Position numbers and translations under genes: made by a program. A DNA stretch of 59,587 bases, taken from Xanthobacter oligotrophicus. GTDB lineage: Bacteria; Pseudomonadota; Alphaproteobacteria; Rhizobiales; Xanthobacteraceae. The notes beneath the pieces were generated by a model. That model had not been told where the DNA came from, ran no database searches, and saw nothing but the letters and a program-made list of their open reading frames with translations. This document shows, one piece after another, positions 16,144 through 26,329 of the stretch (its first letter is position 1; each line of letters opens with the position of its first letter). Where the stretch lies: the NCBI RefSeq assembly GCF_008364685.1, contig NZ_VTTL01000018.1, positions 1-59,587 on the forward strand, in the 5' to 3' direction.

Positions 16144-17118
16144 TTATTGGGCCGCCTTGATGCGCGTGATCATGTCCTTGAGCTTGGGATCGGTGACGAA
16201 CTGGTCGTAGAGCGGCTGCACCGCGGCCTGGAACGGCGCCTTGTCGATGGTGATGACCTCGACGCCGGCCTTCTCCACCTTCTCCCGGGACGAGATTTCC
16301 ATGGCGTCCCACAGCTGGCGCATGTAGCCGACCGAATTCTTGGCCGCCTTGCGCACCTGGGCCTGCTCCTCGGGCGTGAAGCTGTCGAACACGCGCTTGG
16401 AGATCAGCAGCACTTCCGGCGCCATGGAGTGCTCGCTCAGGCTATAGTTCTTGGCCGCCTCGTAGTGGTGGAAGTTGTCATAGCTCGGCCAGTTGTTTTC
16501 CGCGCCGTCGATGAGGCCGCTCTTGAGGCCGGTGAAGACCTCGCCGGCGGGCATGGGCGTCGCGTTGGCGCCGAGCAGCTTCATCATGGACACCCAGATG
16601 TCGGACTGCTGCACCCGGATCTTCTTGCCCTTCAGGTCCTCCAGCTTGCGGATGGGCGTGGTGGCATAGAAGGAGCGGGCGCCGGAATCGTAGAAGGCGA
16701 GGCCCACGAGGCCGTGGGAGGCGCAATCGGCCAGGATCTCGTCGCCGATGGGCCCGTCGAGCACCGCGCGCATGTGCGCCTTGTCGCGGAACAGGAAGGG
16801 CAGGACCGGGACGGTCATGGCCGGGCACACGGTGTTGAGCGTGCCGGAATTGATGCGGATGAAGTCCAGCGCGCCGAGCTTCACCTGCTCGATGGTGTCC
16901 TTCTCGCTGCCGAGCTGCGAGTTCGGGAACACCTTGACGGAGATCTTGCCGTTGGTCTCCTTGTTCAGCTCGTCGCTCATGGACTGGACGGCCTTGACCG
17001 TCGGATAGTCCGCGGGCTGCACGTCGGCGGAGCGGTACTGCCGCGCCTGTGCCGAAAGCGGCGCCAGAGCGATCACCGAAGTCATCGCCGCGGCGACATA
17101 GAGCGCCAATCCCTTCAT
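16144..17118 (-). CDS. dctP: TRAP transporter solute-binding protein (DctP family)
   Basis: The 324-residue periplasmic binding protein begins MKGLALYVAAAMTSVIALAP, a Sec signal peptide cleaved near AQA-R. The mature part shows DctP hallmarks: YPTVKAVQSMSDELNKETNGKISVKVFPNSQLGSEKD, the IRVQQSDIW segment with the conserved Arg that contacts substrate carboxylate, and GLKSGLIDGAENNWPSY. ATG 17118 has GGAGG upstream; the longer open frame is a shadow. The carboxylate-binding fold plus the adjacent gli, gci and kdgD genes suggest galacturonate, galactarate or similar as ligand (inference). Confidence 0.92.
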   Translation of the reverse strand: MKGLALYVAAAMTSVIALAPLSAQARQYRSADVQPADYPTVKAVQSMSDELNKETNGKISVKVFPNSQLGSEKDTIEQVKLGALDFIRINSGTLNTVCPAMTVPVLPFLFRDKAHMRAVLDGPIGDEILADCASHGLVGLAFYDSGARSFYATTPIRKLEDLKGKKIRVQQSDIWVSMMKLLGANATPMPAGEVFTGLKSGLIDGAENNWPSYDNFHHYEAAKNYSLSEHSMAPEVLLISKRVFDSFTPEEQAQVRKAAKNSVGYMRQLWDAMEISSREKVEKAGVEVITIDKAPFQAAVQPLYDQFVTDPKLKDMITRIKAAQ

Positions 17119-17176
17119 GTCTTCCTCCCTGTCCGTATTTGCTGGATCTCGGTGTTTTGAACTTGGGTCGCCGGGG

Positions 17177-18085
17177 CTAGATGCGGGCCCCGGCGGGTGT
17201 GTTTGCGGCTGGGGCGGCCTCGAAGACCGGCAGGGCGAACAGCGCCTGCGGGTTGTCGACCAGCGCGCGGGTGCGGGCCGCCTCGTCCGGCAGCCAGCCG
17301 AGGATGGTGTCGGCGAGCACGGCATCGTCGGGATAGTCGGCGGTGGTCTTTGCCAGGTTGTGGGGCCAGTTGGTGCCCCACACGATGCGCTCCGGCGCGT
17401 AGGCTCCGATCACGCGGGCGACCGCCGCGATATCCTCGAACAGGGGCGCGCCCTGGGTTGAGGATTCATAGCAGCCGGCGAACTTGAAGAAGGCGCGCCC
17501 GGTGTCGAGCAGCGCTTTCACGGCGTCCACCTCGGGGCCGTCGGGGCGGATGCCGCCGAAGAACTTGCCGTGGTGGTCGAGCACCCAGCGCGATTTCAGC
17601 GCCAACAGGCGCGGCAGGTGATCGAGGATGCGGCTGCCGTCGAACTGGACCGCCAGCATCCAGCCCATGGATGCGGCGCGCGCATCCACCGCTTCCAGTG
17701 CGTCGAGGCCCACCGCACCGCCGGGCAGGTCCATGATGCGGGCGCCCACGATCCCGGCGTCGGCGAGCCGCTGCAACTGCGCATCCGGGGTGCCTGCATC
17801 GATGACCGCGACGCCGCGCGCGCAATCCCCCATCTCGGCGAGGCAGGCGAGAAGATTGCCGTTGTCGCGCTGGTGGGCGTTGCCCTGGGTGATGATGACC
17901 CGGTCGATGCCGAGCCACGCCATCACCTGCCGATACTGCGCCGCATCGGGCAGGGCACCCGCCGGCAGGCCGGGGCCGCCGGGCAGCGCAGGGAAGCCGG
18001 GCAGATACATGTGCATCTGCGTGTCCACCGCACCCGGCGGGAAGGGCGGAACGGGCGGGCGGCCCGACAGCTTGCGCTCCAGCAT
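17177..18085 (-). CDS. gli: D-galactarolactone isomerase (amidohydrolase superfamily)
   Basis: The 302-residue protein is a TIM-barrel metal-dependent hydrolase-type enzyme (COG3618-like). It shows the VDTQMHMYLPGFP N-terminus, HHGKFFGG and WGTNWPHNL motifs. In Agrobacterium the enzyme of this type converts D-galactaro-1,5-lactone to the 1,4-lactone. The assignment rests on the family and on direct adjacency to gci: its ATG is one base after the gci stop, with GGGAGG inside the end of gci. The substrate is inferred from context. Confidence 0.85.
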   Translation of the reverse strand: MLERKLSGRPPVPPFPPGAVDTQMHMYLPGFPALPGGPGLPAGALPDAAQYRQVMAWLGIDRVIITQGNAHQRDNGNLLACLAEMGDCARGVAVIDAGTPDAQLQRLADAGIVGARIMDLPGGAVGLDALEAVDARAASMGWMLAVQFDGSRILDHLPRLLALKSRWVLDHHGKFFGGIRPDGPEVDAVKALLDTGRAFFKFAGCYESSTQGAPLFEDIAAVARVIGAYAPERIVWGTNWPHNLAKTTADYPDDAVLADTILGWLPDEAARTRALVDNPQALFALPVFEAAPAANTPAGARI

Positions 18086-18086
18086 G

Positions 18087-19223
18087 TCAGGCCTCCCTCG
18101 GACGAAATTCGGCGAGCGCGTCGCGGTTGATCTCGATGCCGAGGCCCGGCCCGTCCGGAATGGCGACGACGCCCTTCACATGCTCCAGCGGCGTCTGCAC
18201 CACCGCCTGGCGGAACGGATTGTGGGTGCGGTCGAATTCGAGGATGGGCTCGATGGGGCGGGTGCGCACCGGGTTCGGCACCATGGCGGCCATGAATTGC
18301 AGGGCGGCGGCGATCTGCACCGCCGTGCCCCACACGTGCGGCACCACGCGCACCCCGTGGAGCGCGGCAAGGTCGGCCACGCGCTTGGCCTCGGTGAAGC
18401 CACCGACGCCGCACAGGTCCGGCTGGATGATGTCTACCGCCCGGGTCTCGATGGGCTCGCGCATGCCCCAGCGGGTGTGCCAGGTCTCGCCGCCGGCCAC
18501 GGGGATGGGCTGGCCGGCCTTCACCGCCCGGTAGGCGGCAAGCTGCTCCGGCACCACCGGTTCCTCGAACCAGTCGACGCCATAGTCCGCCGCCCGGTTG
18601 CCGAACTCGATGGCTTCCAGCGCGTCATAGCCGTGGTTGGCATCCACCATCAGGCGCATGTCCGGCCCCACCGCCTCGCGCACGGCCTTGAGCACCTTCA
18701 GGTCGGCGTCCACGCCGAAGCCGATCTTGATCTTGGCGGCGTGGAAGCCGGCGGCGGCATGGGTCGCCATCTCGGTGGCATTGTCGGCGACGCGGTCCAC
18801 GCCATCCCGCACGAAGCTGCCGGTGGCGTAGGCGCGCACGCTCTCGCGGAAGCGACCGCCGAGGAGGGTCGCCACCGACACGCCGAAATGCTTGCCCTTG
18901 ATGTCCCATAGCGCGATGTCGATGCCGGACAGCGCGGTGATGGTGAGGCCGCGCTGGCCCTGGTCGCGCAGGGCGTTGTAGAGGGTCGCCCAGATCTTCT
19001 CGGTTTCCAGAGGATCGGCGCCGACGAGCCAGTTGGCATAGGCCGCCACCACCGCCGCATTGGGCCGCGCCGGGCCGAGGCATTCGCCCCAGCCCGTTGT
19101 CCCGTCGTCGCACACGATCTCGACCAGCACGTGGGTGCGGCGGTCGAAGCGCATGGATGCGCTCTCGAACGGCACGTCGAGCCGATGGTCGAGGAGGTGG
19201 GTGTGGACGGCCGCGATTTTCAT
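18087..19223 (-). CDS. gci: D-galactarolactone cycloisomerase (enolase superfamily)
   Basis: The 378-residue enzyme opens the galactarolactone ring to give 3-deoxy-2-keto-hexarate. The mandelate-racemase-type active site is complete: KIK at 164-166, magnesium ligands D194 (DANHGY), E220 (FEEP) and E246 (GGETW), and the catalytic His in HVWG. The N-terminal MKIAAVHTHLLDHRLDVPFESASMRFDRR-type segment and the ALSGIDIALWDIKGK block closely resemble, from memory, Agrobacterium Gci. It lies in the middle of the kdgD-gci-gli operon. Confidence 0.92.
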   Translation of the reverse strand: MKIAAVHTHLLDHRLDVPFESASMRFDRRTHVLVEIVCDDGTTGWGECLGPARPNAAVVAAYANWLVGADPLETEKIWATLYNALRDQGQRGLTITALSGIDIALWDIKGKHFGVSVATLLGGRFRESVRAYATGSFVRDGVDRVADNATEMATHAAAGFHAAKIKIGFGVDADLKVLKAVREAVGPDMRLMVDANHGYDALEAIEFGNRAADYGVDWFEEPVVPEQLAAYRAVKAGQPIPVAGGETWHTRWGMREPIETRAVDIIQPDLCGVGGFTEAKRVADLAALHGVRVVPHVWGTAVQIAAALQFMAAMVPNPVRTRPIEPILEFDRTHNPFRQAVVQTPLEHVKGVVAIPDGPGLGIEINRDALAEFRPREA

Positions 19224-19236
19224 GGGCGTTGCCTGC

Positions 19237-21047
<1,811 letters not shown>

Positions 21048-21105
21048 CCGCTTCTCCCTTGCTGATTCCGGCCTGCCGATATGGCCCCGGCCATGGTGGC
21101 GAGTT

Positions 21106-21120
21106 CCATACATGTCTGTC
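21106..21120 (-). promoter_or_regulatory. Putative operator upstream of the GntR regulator
   Basis: CCATACATGTCTGTC shares ATACATGT with the kdgD operator. It lies about 60 bases upstream of the regulator's GTG start, consistent with autoregulation. Confidence 0.65.
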
Positions 21121-21150
21121 AAGTTCGGCCGAATATTGACCCGAACATCC

Positions 21151-21166
21151 GCACATGTATGATGAC
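21151..21166 (+). promoter_or_regulatory. Putative operator upstream of uronate dehydrogenase
   Basis: GCACATGTATGATGAC is the reverse orientation of the same motif (ATACATGT on the minus strand at 21153-21160), 53-68 bases before the udh ATG. With the site at 21106 it brackets the divergent promoter region. Confidence 0.65.
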
Positions 21167-21218
21167 TTGTCTTTCCTAGCCGGATGCGGGCGCCAAGAGA
21201 CCCAGCCAAGAGGTTCAA

Positions 21219-22019
21219 ATGCTGAAACGACTCCTGCTCACGGGCGCCGCCGGTGGGCTCGGGCGGGCCATCCGCCCGCATCTTGCGCGGTTTGCGGAGA
21301 CCGTGCGGGTCTCAGACATCACTGACCTCGGCCCCGCGGCCCCCCACGAGGAGGCGGTGCGCTGCGACCTCTCCGATGCGGCGGCGGTGCGCGAGCTGGT
21401 TTCGGGCTGCGACGGCATCGTGCATCTGGGTGGCATCTCGGTGGAGGATAAATTCTCGAAGATCGTGGGGGCCAACATCGTCGGCCTCTACAATCTCTAT
21501 GAAGCGGCGCGGGCGCAGGGCCAGCCGCGCATCCTGTTCGCCTCCTCCAACCACACCATCGGCTTCTACCGCCAGGACGAGCACCTTGATGCCACCGTCC
21601 CGCTCCGGCCGGACGGGCTCTACGGCGTCTCCAAATGCTTCGGCGAGGCGCTGGCCCGCATGTATTTCGAGAAGTTCGGGCAGGAAACGGCGCTGGTGCG
21701 GATCGGCAGCTGCATGGAGAAGCCCACCAATTTCCGCATGCTGTCCACCTGGATGTCCTACGAGGACTTCCTCGCCCTCATCGGCTGCATCTTCCGCGTC
21801 CCGCGGCTCGGCTGCCCGGTGATCTGGGGGATGTCGGACAACGATGCCAAGTGGTGGGACAATAGCGCCGTCTCCTATCTCGGCTGGACGCCGCGCGACA
21901 ATGCCGAGCGCTTCCGCGCCGAGCTTGAGGCCAGCCTGCCGCGACCGGCGCCCGACGCGCCCATGGCCCTTTATCAGGGTGGCCAGTTCACCCAGGATCC
22001 GATTTTCGAGGAGAAGTGA
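21219..22019 (+). CDS. udh: Uronate dehydrogenase (NAD+)
   Basis: The 266-residue extended short-chain dehydrogenase oxidises D-galacturonate or D-glucuronate to the aldarolactone. The Rossmann motif TGAAGGLG is at residues 8-15 and the catalytic pair Y135/K139 in YGVSK. Blocks such as GIVHLGGIS, FASSNHTIGFY, QETALVRIGSC and NDAKWWDNS resemble, from memory, Agrobacterium Udh closely. AAGAGG lies upstream of ATG 21219. It is divergent from the regulator and one base upstream of the next dehydrogenase gene. Confidence 0.93.
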   Translation: MLKRLLLTGAAGGLGRAIRPHLARFAETVRVSDITDLGPAAPHEEAVRCDLSDAAAVRELVSGCDGIVHLGGISVEDKFSKIVGANIVGLYNLYEAARAQGQPRILFASSNHTIGFYRQDEHLDATVPLRPDGLYGVSKCFGEALARMYFEKFGQETALVRIGSCMEKPTNFRMLSTWMSYEDFLALIGCIFRVPRLGCPVIWGMSDNDAKWWDNSAVSYLGWTPRDNAERFRAELEASLPRPAPDAPMALYQGGQFTQDPIFEEK

Positions 22020-22020
22020 G

Positions 22021-23547
22021 ATGGACGCGACCCCTGACGGCGGCCACCTGATCGCCGGGGCCTTCGTGGCCGGCGGCCCCGCTTTCGAGAGCGCGCCGGT
22101 GTCCGGCACGCCGCGCCGCTTCTTCTCGGCGACCGAGGTGGAGGTGGATGCCGCCGCGCGCGCGGCGGAAGACGCCTTCGCGTCGTTCGGCTGGTCCACC
22201 CGCAAGACGCGGGCGGACTTCCTCGACGCCATCGCCACCGAGATGGAGGCGCGCGGCACCGACATCACCGCCATTGCGCAGGAGGAGACCGGCCTGCCGG
22301 CGCCCCGCCTCGCCGGGGAGCTGGCGCGCACCACCGGGCAGTTGCGCCTGTTCGCCCGCCACATCCTCGCCGGCGCCTATCTGGACCGGCGCCGCGACGT
22401 GGCCCTGCCGGATCGCCAGCCCCTGCCGCGCCCGGACATCCGGCTGATGGAACGGCCCATCGGGCCGGTGGCGGTGTTCGGAGCCTCCAATTTCCCGCTC
22501 GCCTTCTCGGTAGCGGGGGGCGACACCGCCTCCGCCCTCGCGGCCGGCTGCCCGGTGGTGGTGAAGGGCCATCCGGCCCATCCCGGCACCAGCCAGAAGG
22601 TGGCCGAAGCCATCGACGCCGCGCGCGCCGCGCTCGGCCTTCACCCCGGCGTGTTCGGCCTGCTCCAGTCCTTCACGGTGGAGGGGGGCACCGCGCTGGT
22701 GCGCCATCCGCTCATCAAGGCGGTAGGGTTCACCGGCAGTCTCGGCGCGGGGCGTGCCCTGTTCGACCTGTGCGCTGCCCGCCCGGAGCCGATCCCGTTT
22801 TTCGGTGAGCTGGGCTCGGTCAATCCCATGTTCCTCCTGCCGGCGGCGCTGAAGGCGCGCGGCGGTGCGCTGGGCGCGGGCTGGGCCGGGTCGCTGTCTC
22901 TGGGCGTCGGCCAGTTCTGCACCAATCCCGGCATCGCCTTCGCGGTCGACGGGCCGGACACGGACGCCTTCCTTGCCGCGACGCAGGCGGGGCTGGGGCA
23001 GGTTGCGCCGCAGCCTATGCTGACCGACGGCATCGCCGCTGCCTTCCGCCGGGGGCGGGATCATGTGGCGCAGGCGCCTGCCGTGCGGTGTGCGCTGAAG
23101 GCAGATGCTGATGGGCGCAACGGCGCGCCGGCCCTGTTCGAGACCACGGGCGCCGCCTTCCGCGCCGATTCAAGCCTTGCCCACGAGGTGTTCGGGCCGC
23201 TCGGCATCCTCGTCCGGGTCGAGGATAGGGAGGAGATGGTCGCGCTCGCGGCGGGGCTGGAGGGCCAGCTCACCGCCACCCTCCAGATGGATGCGGACGA
23301 CACGCCGCTGGCCAAGCGGCTCATGCCCATCCTGGAGCGCAAGGCGGGCCGGGTGCTGGCCAACGGCTTTCCCACCGGGGTCGAGGTCTGCGATGCCATG
23401 GTGCATGGCGGGCCCTATCCCGCGTCCACCAATTTCGGCGCCACCTCGGTGGGGACGATGGCGATCCGCCGCTTCCTGCGGCCGGTGAGCTACCAGAACC
23501 TGCCTGACGCGCTGCTGCCGGCGGACCTGCTGGAAGAGGAGGCCTGA
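22021..23547 (+). CDS. 2,5-dioxovalerate (alpha-ketoglutarate semialdehyde) dehydrogenase
   Basis: The 508-residue aldehyde dehydrogenase converts the KdgD product to 2-oxoglutarate, finishing the pathway. The general base E263 (FFGELGSVNP) and nucleophile C300 (GQFCTNPG) are present, with the GPVAVFGASNFPLAFSVAGGD cofactor region. ATG 22021 is one base after the udh stop (GAGAAGTGAG upstream), so the two are co-translated. The open frame begins earlier in the udh region but in the wrong frame for udh. The substrate is inferred from operon context and family resemblance. Confidence 0.9.
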   Translation: MDATPDGGHLIAGAFVAGGPAFESAPVSGTPRRFFSATEVEVDAAARAAEDAFASFGWSTRKTRADFLDAIATEMEARGTDITAIAQEETGLPAPRLAGELARTTGQLRLFARHILAGAYLDRRRDVALPDRQPLPRPDIRLMERPIGPVAVFGASNFPLAFSVAGGDTASALAAGCPVVVKGHPAHPGTSQKVAEAIDAARAALGLHPGVFGLLQSFTVEGGTALVRHPLIKAVGFTGSLGAGRALFDLCAARPEPIPFFGELGSVNPMFLLPAALKARGGALGAGWAGSLSLGVGQFCTNPGIAFAVDGPDTDAFLAATQAGLGQVAPQPMLTDGIAAAFRRGRDHVAQAPAVRCALKADADGRNGAPALFETTGAAFRADSSLAHEVFGPLGILVRVEDREEMVALAAGLEGQLTATLQMDADDTPLAKRLMPILERKAGRVLANGFPTGVEVCDAMVHGGPYPASTNFGATSVGTMAIRRFLRPVSYQNLPDALLPADLLEEEA

Positions 23548-23566
23548 GCGGCCCCGTCTCGAAAGC

Positions 23567-24097
23567 TCAGAGCGCGACGGTGAACGGGGTGATGTCGGCG
23601 AAGTCCTCGTCGTCCGGGCCGAAGTCGCGCCACATGAAGATGGCGAACGGGGCAGGGGCCTCCAGCACCGTGAGCGGGGCGTGCCACACGCCCGGCCTCA
23701 GGGTGATGCCCTGGCCGGGGCCGGGCAGGAAGGCCACGGCGGCGGCAAGGTCCGGCGAACCGTCCGCGGCGTCCGGCGCCACCACCACCAGCCATGGGGT
23801 GGCCGCCATGGGCACGAAGCTCTGCGAGGTGAGCCGGTGTCGCTCGATGATGGTGACCGGCACCGGCCGCGCCAGGCTGGGCGCGGCGAGGATGAGGGAG
23901 AGGCTCGCCGGCGTCTGCGGCTTGAGGCTCGCCAGCGCGCCGTCGAAATAGGTGCGCGTCCCCACCTCCTGCGGCACGCGCAGCACGTCGCCGAAGGGCG
24001 CGAAAGACTCCGCCGTCAAAGCCCGCGCCGTCAGCGGGCGGGCGTGGAGGGGGGAGGGGGCACAGCTCACGGCGTGCGTCTCACGCTTTTGCGGCAT
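23567..24097 (-). CDS. allA: Ureidoglycolate lyase-family protein (AllA-like)
   Basis: The 176-residue cupin-fold protein resembles ureidoglycolate lyase, which splits ureidoglycolate into glyoxylate and urea at the end of purine-ring (allantoin) breakdown. Recognisable parts are ARALTAESFAPFGDVL at the N-terminus, RHRLTSQSFVPM and the LRPGVWHAPLTVLE motif with the conserved His. ATG 24097 overlaps the end of the upstream hydrolase gene by 17 bases, implying coupling. It is the last gene of the opp-hydrolase operon and is convergent with the dehydrogenase. Confidence 0.85.
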   Translation of the reverse strand: MPQKRETHAVSCAPSPLHARPLTARALTAESFAPFGDVLRVPQEVGTRTYFDGALASLKPQTPASLSLILAAPSLARPVPVTIIERHRLTSQSFVPMAATPWLVVVAPDAADGSPDLAAAVAFLPGPGQGITLRPGVWHAPLTVLEAPAPFAIFMWRDFGPDDEDFADITPFTVAL

Positions 24098-25349
24098 CGC
24101 CGGCCAGCGCCAGCACGGCGTGGAGCAGCACGTTGGCCCCCGCCGCACAGTCGTCCCTGGTGGCGGATTCCAGCTCGTTGTGGCTCACCCCGTCCTTGCA
24201 CGGCACGAAGATCATGCCCGTCGGCACGATGGTGGCGAGGTGGAAGGAATCATGGCCCGCGCCCGAGACCATGGGCCGGTGGCTGAGGCCCAGCTTCTGC
24301 GCCGCAGCGGCCACCGCGCCGGTGACGGCAGGATCGAAATGGGTGGGTTCCTTGCGCCAGATGGTGTCGAGCTCAAGGCTCACCTTCCGCTTCTCCGCGA
24401 TGCGCACGATCGCCGCCTGAAGGCCCTTGTCCAGGGCTTCGAGGATGCCGGCGTCCGGTGTGCGGAACTCGGCGGCGAAGGTGATCTCGCCAGGGATCAC
24501 GTTGCGCGACTGCCGGGCGATGGTGATGTCCGCCACCGTTCCCACGGCGTTCGGCCCCAGCTCCACCGCCAGCTTTTCGACGGCCAGCACGATCTCTGAA
24601 AGGGTAGCAAGGGCATCCTTGCGCAGGTGCATGGGGGTGGAGCCGGCGTGGCTCTCGAAGCCGGTGATGCGCCCGTCGTACCAGATGATGCCCTGGCCGT
24701 GCTCCACCACGCCGATGGTGACGTTCTCCGCTTCCAGGATCGGCCCCTGCTCGATGTGCAGCTCCAGGAAGCCGCTGAATTTCTGGGTGCCCAGCGGCAC
24801 CGCGCCGCGATAGCCGATGGCGTCGAGGGCTTCGCCCACGCTCACGCCCTCCGCATCGGTGCGGGCGAGGATGTCTGCCAGCGGCAGGTCGGCCACATGG
24901 CCGGCCGAGCCCATCATGGCCGGGGCGAAGCGCGAGCCTTCCTCATTGGTCCAGTTGACCACGCACAAAGGCGCGTCGGTCTCGATGCCGGCGTCGTTGA
25001 GCGCGCGTACCACCTCGAGTGCGGCCAGCGTGCCGAGCACGCCGTCGAACTTGCCGCCGGTGGGCTGGGTGTCGAGATGGGAGCCGATGCCCAGCGGCGC
25101 CTTGCCCGGGTCCTTGCCCGGACGCAGGGCGAACATGTTGCCCAGCGCATCCACGCTCACGGTGCAGCCGGCGGCCTCGCAGGCGGCGCGGAACCAGTCG
25201 CGCACCTGGCGGTCTTCCTCGCTCAGGGTCAGGCGCTTGACGCCGCCCTTCGGCGTGCCTCCGAACTGCGCGGTTTCAAGGATGGTGCTCCAGAGGCGGT
25301 CGGCATTGATCTGGAGATTGGACAGGGCAGGGGTCGACAGCGCGGTCAT
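24081..25349 (-). CDS. M20-family Zn-dependent amidohydrolase (N-carbamoyl-L-amino-acid hydrolase / allantoate amidohydrolase type)
   Basis: The 422-residue protein has the M20 metal ligands H91 (GSHLDTQPTGG), D102 (KFDG), the NEEGSRF glutamates at 136-137, a later His in ELHIEQGP and a final His in SHNELE. Members hydrolyse N-carbamoyl amino acids, allantoate or ureidoglycine-type ureido compounds, releasing ammonia and CO2. Which of these is the substrate cannot be read from sequence. Its neighbours (AllA-like protein, ABC importer, hydantoin-racemase family protein) point to a ureido compound or hydantoin. It starts one base before the end of oppD. Confidence 0.87.
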   Translation of the reverse strand: MTALSTPALSNLQINADRLWSTILETAQFGGTPKGGVKRLTLSEEDRQVRDWFRAACEAAGCTVSVDALGNMFALRPGKDPGKAPLGIGSHLDTQPTGGKFDGVLGTLAALEVVRALNDAGIETDAPLCVVNWTNEEGSRFAPAMMGSAGHVADLPLADILARTDAEGVSVGEALDAIGYRGAVPLGTQKFSGFLELHIEQGPILEAENVTIGVVEHGQGIIWYDGRITGFESHAGSTPMHLRKDALATLSEIVLAVEKLAVELGPNAVGTVADITIARQSRNVIPGEITFAAEFRTPDAGILEALDKGLQAAIVRIAEKRKVSLELDTIWRKEPTHFDPAVTGAVAAAAQKLGLSHRPMVSGAGHDSFHLATIVPTGMIFVPCKDGVSHNELESATRDDCAAGANVLLHAVLALAGDAAKA

Positions 25350-26329
25350 CAGGTCACCGGAACGGGATTTTCAGCCAGCACGCACCTTACCGTCCGACCG
25401 GGGGCAAGTTCCACGTCCGGAGGCAGGCGCTCCGTGCAACGCTGCTGTGCGTGGGCGCAGCGCGGGGCGAAGGAGCAGGCCGCGGGTGCGGCATCCAGCG
25501 AAGGCGGGGTGCCGGGAATGGTCTGCAGCCGCGCGCCGCGCTTGGCGCCGTGGACGGTGGAGGCGAGCAACCCCTGGGGATAGGGATGGCGCGGCGTGCG
25601 CACGATCTCGCCCAGGGTGCCGGTCTCCACGATCTGGCCGGCATACATCACCGCCACCTTGTCGCAGATCTCGATGGCCACCCCGATATCGTGGGTGACG
25701 AAGATGACCGACATGCCCATCTCCCGCTGCAATTCGCGCAGCAGCAGCAGAATCTGGATCTGCACCGTGGCATCCAGCGCCGTGGTGGGCTCGTCGGCCA
25801 GCAGGATCTTGGGCTTGCAGGCGAGGGCGAGGGCGATCATGGCGCGCTGGCGCATGCCGCCGGACATTTCGTGGGGATAGGCCTCGAGCCGGCGCTTGGC
25901 GGAGGGGATGCGCACCAGCTCCAGCATCTCCAGCGCCCGTGCCATGGCGGTGACGTGGCTCGCCCCCTCGTGGCGCTTCACCGATTCCGCGATCTGGTGG
26001 CCAATGGTATAGACCGGGTCCAGCGCCAGCGCCGGCTCCTGGAAGATCATGGAGACGGTGCGCCCGCGAAAGGCGGAGAGGGTGGCGTCGTCCATGGCCA
26101 GCACATCCTGCCCGGCCACGCTGACACTGCCGCTGATCACCGTGCGCTTCTTGGGCAGAAGCCGCATGAGCGCGCGCATGGTCACGCTCTTGCCGGAACC
26201 GGATTCGCCCAGCAGGCCCAGCACCTCGCCCTCGCCGAGGGAGAGCGAGACGCCGTTCACCGCATAGACCGTGCGCTCGCCGGTGAAGCGGATGGTGAGG
26301 TCGCGGATATCAACCAGGGGCGCCGTCAT
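25349..26329 (-). CDS. ABC importer ATP-binding protein (OppD/DppD family)
   Basis: The 326-residue ATPase of a peptide/opine/nickel-type ABC importer has Walker A GLLGESGSGKS, signature MSGGMRQR, Walker B ILLADEPTTALD and the C-terminal oligopeptide-transporter extension with four Cys (CSFAPRCAHAQQRC). That Cys-rich tail suggests the family's iron-sulfur site. ATG 26329 overlaps the oppF stop (ATGA type); the longer open frame is a shadow. Confidence 0.9.
   Translation of the reverse strand: MTAPLVDIRDLTIRFTGERTVYAVNGVSLSLGEGEVLGLLGESGSGKSVTMRALMRLLPKKRTVISGSVSVAGQDVLAMDDATLSAFRGRTVSMIFQEPALALDPVYTIGHQIAESVKRHEGASHVTAMARALEMLELVRIPSAKRRLEAYPHEMSGGMRQRAMIALALACKPKILLADEPTTALDATVQIQILLLLRELQREMGMSVIFVTHDIGVAIEICDKVAVMYAGQIVETGTLGEIVRTPRHPYPQGLLASTVHGAKRGARLQTIPGTPPSLDAAPAACSFAPRCAHAQQRCTERLPPDVELAPGRTVRCVLAENPVPVT

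Noticed and set aside
21048-21281. Longer N-terminus for the GntR-type regulator
   Set aside because: It would place coding sequence across the operator and divergent promoter region, and it lacks conservation features; GTG 21047 has a better ribosome binding site.
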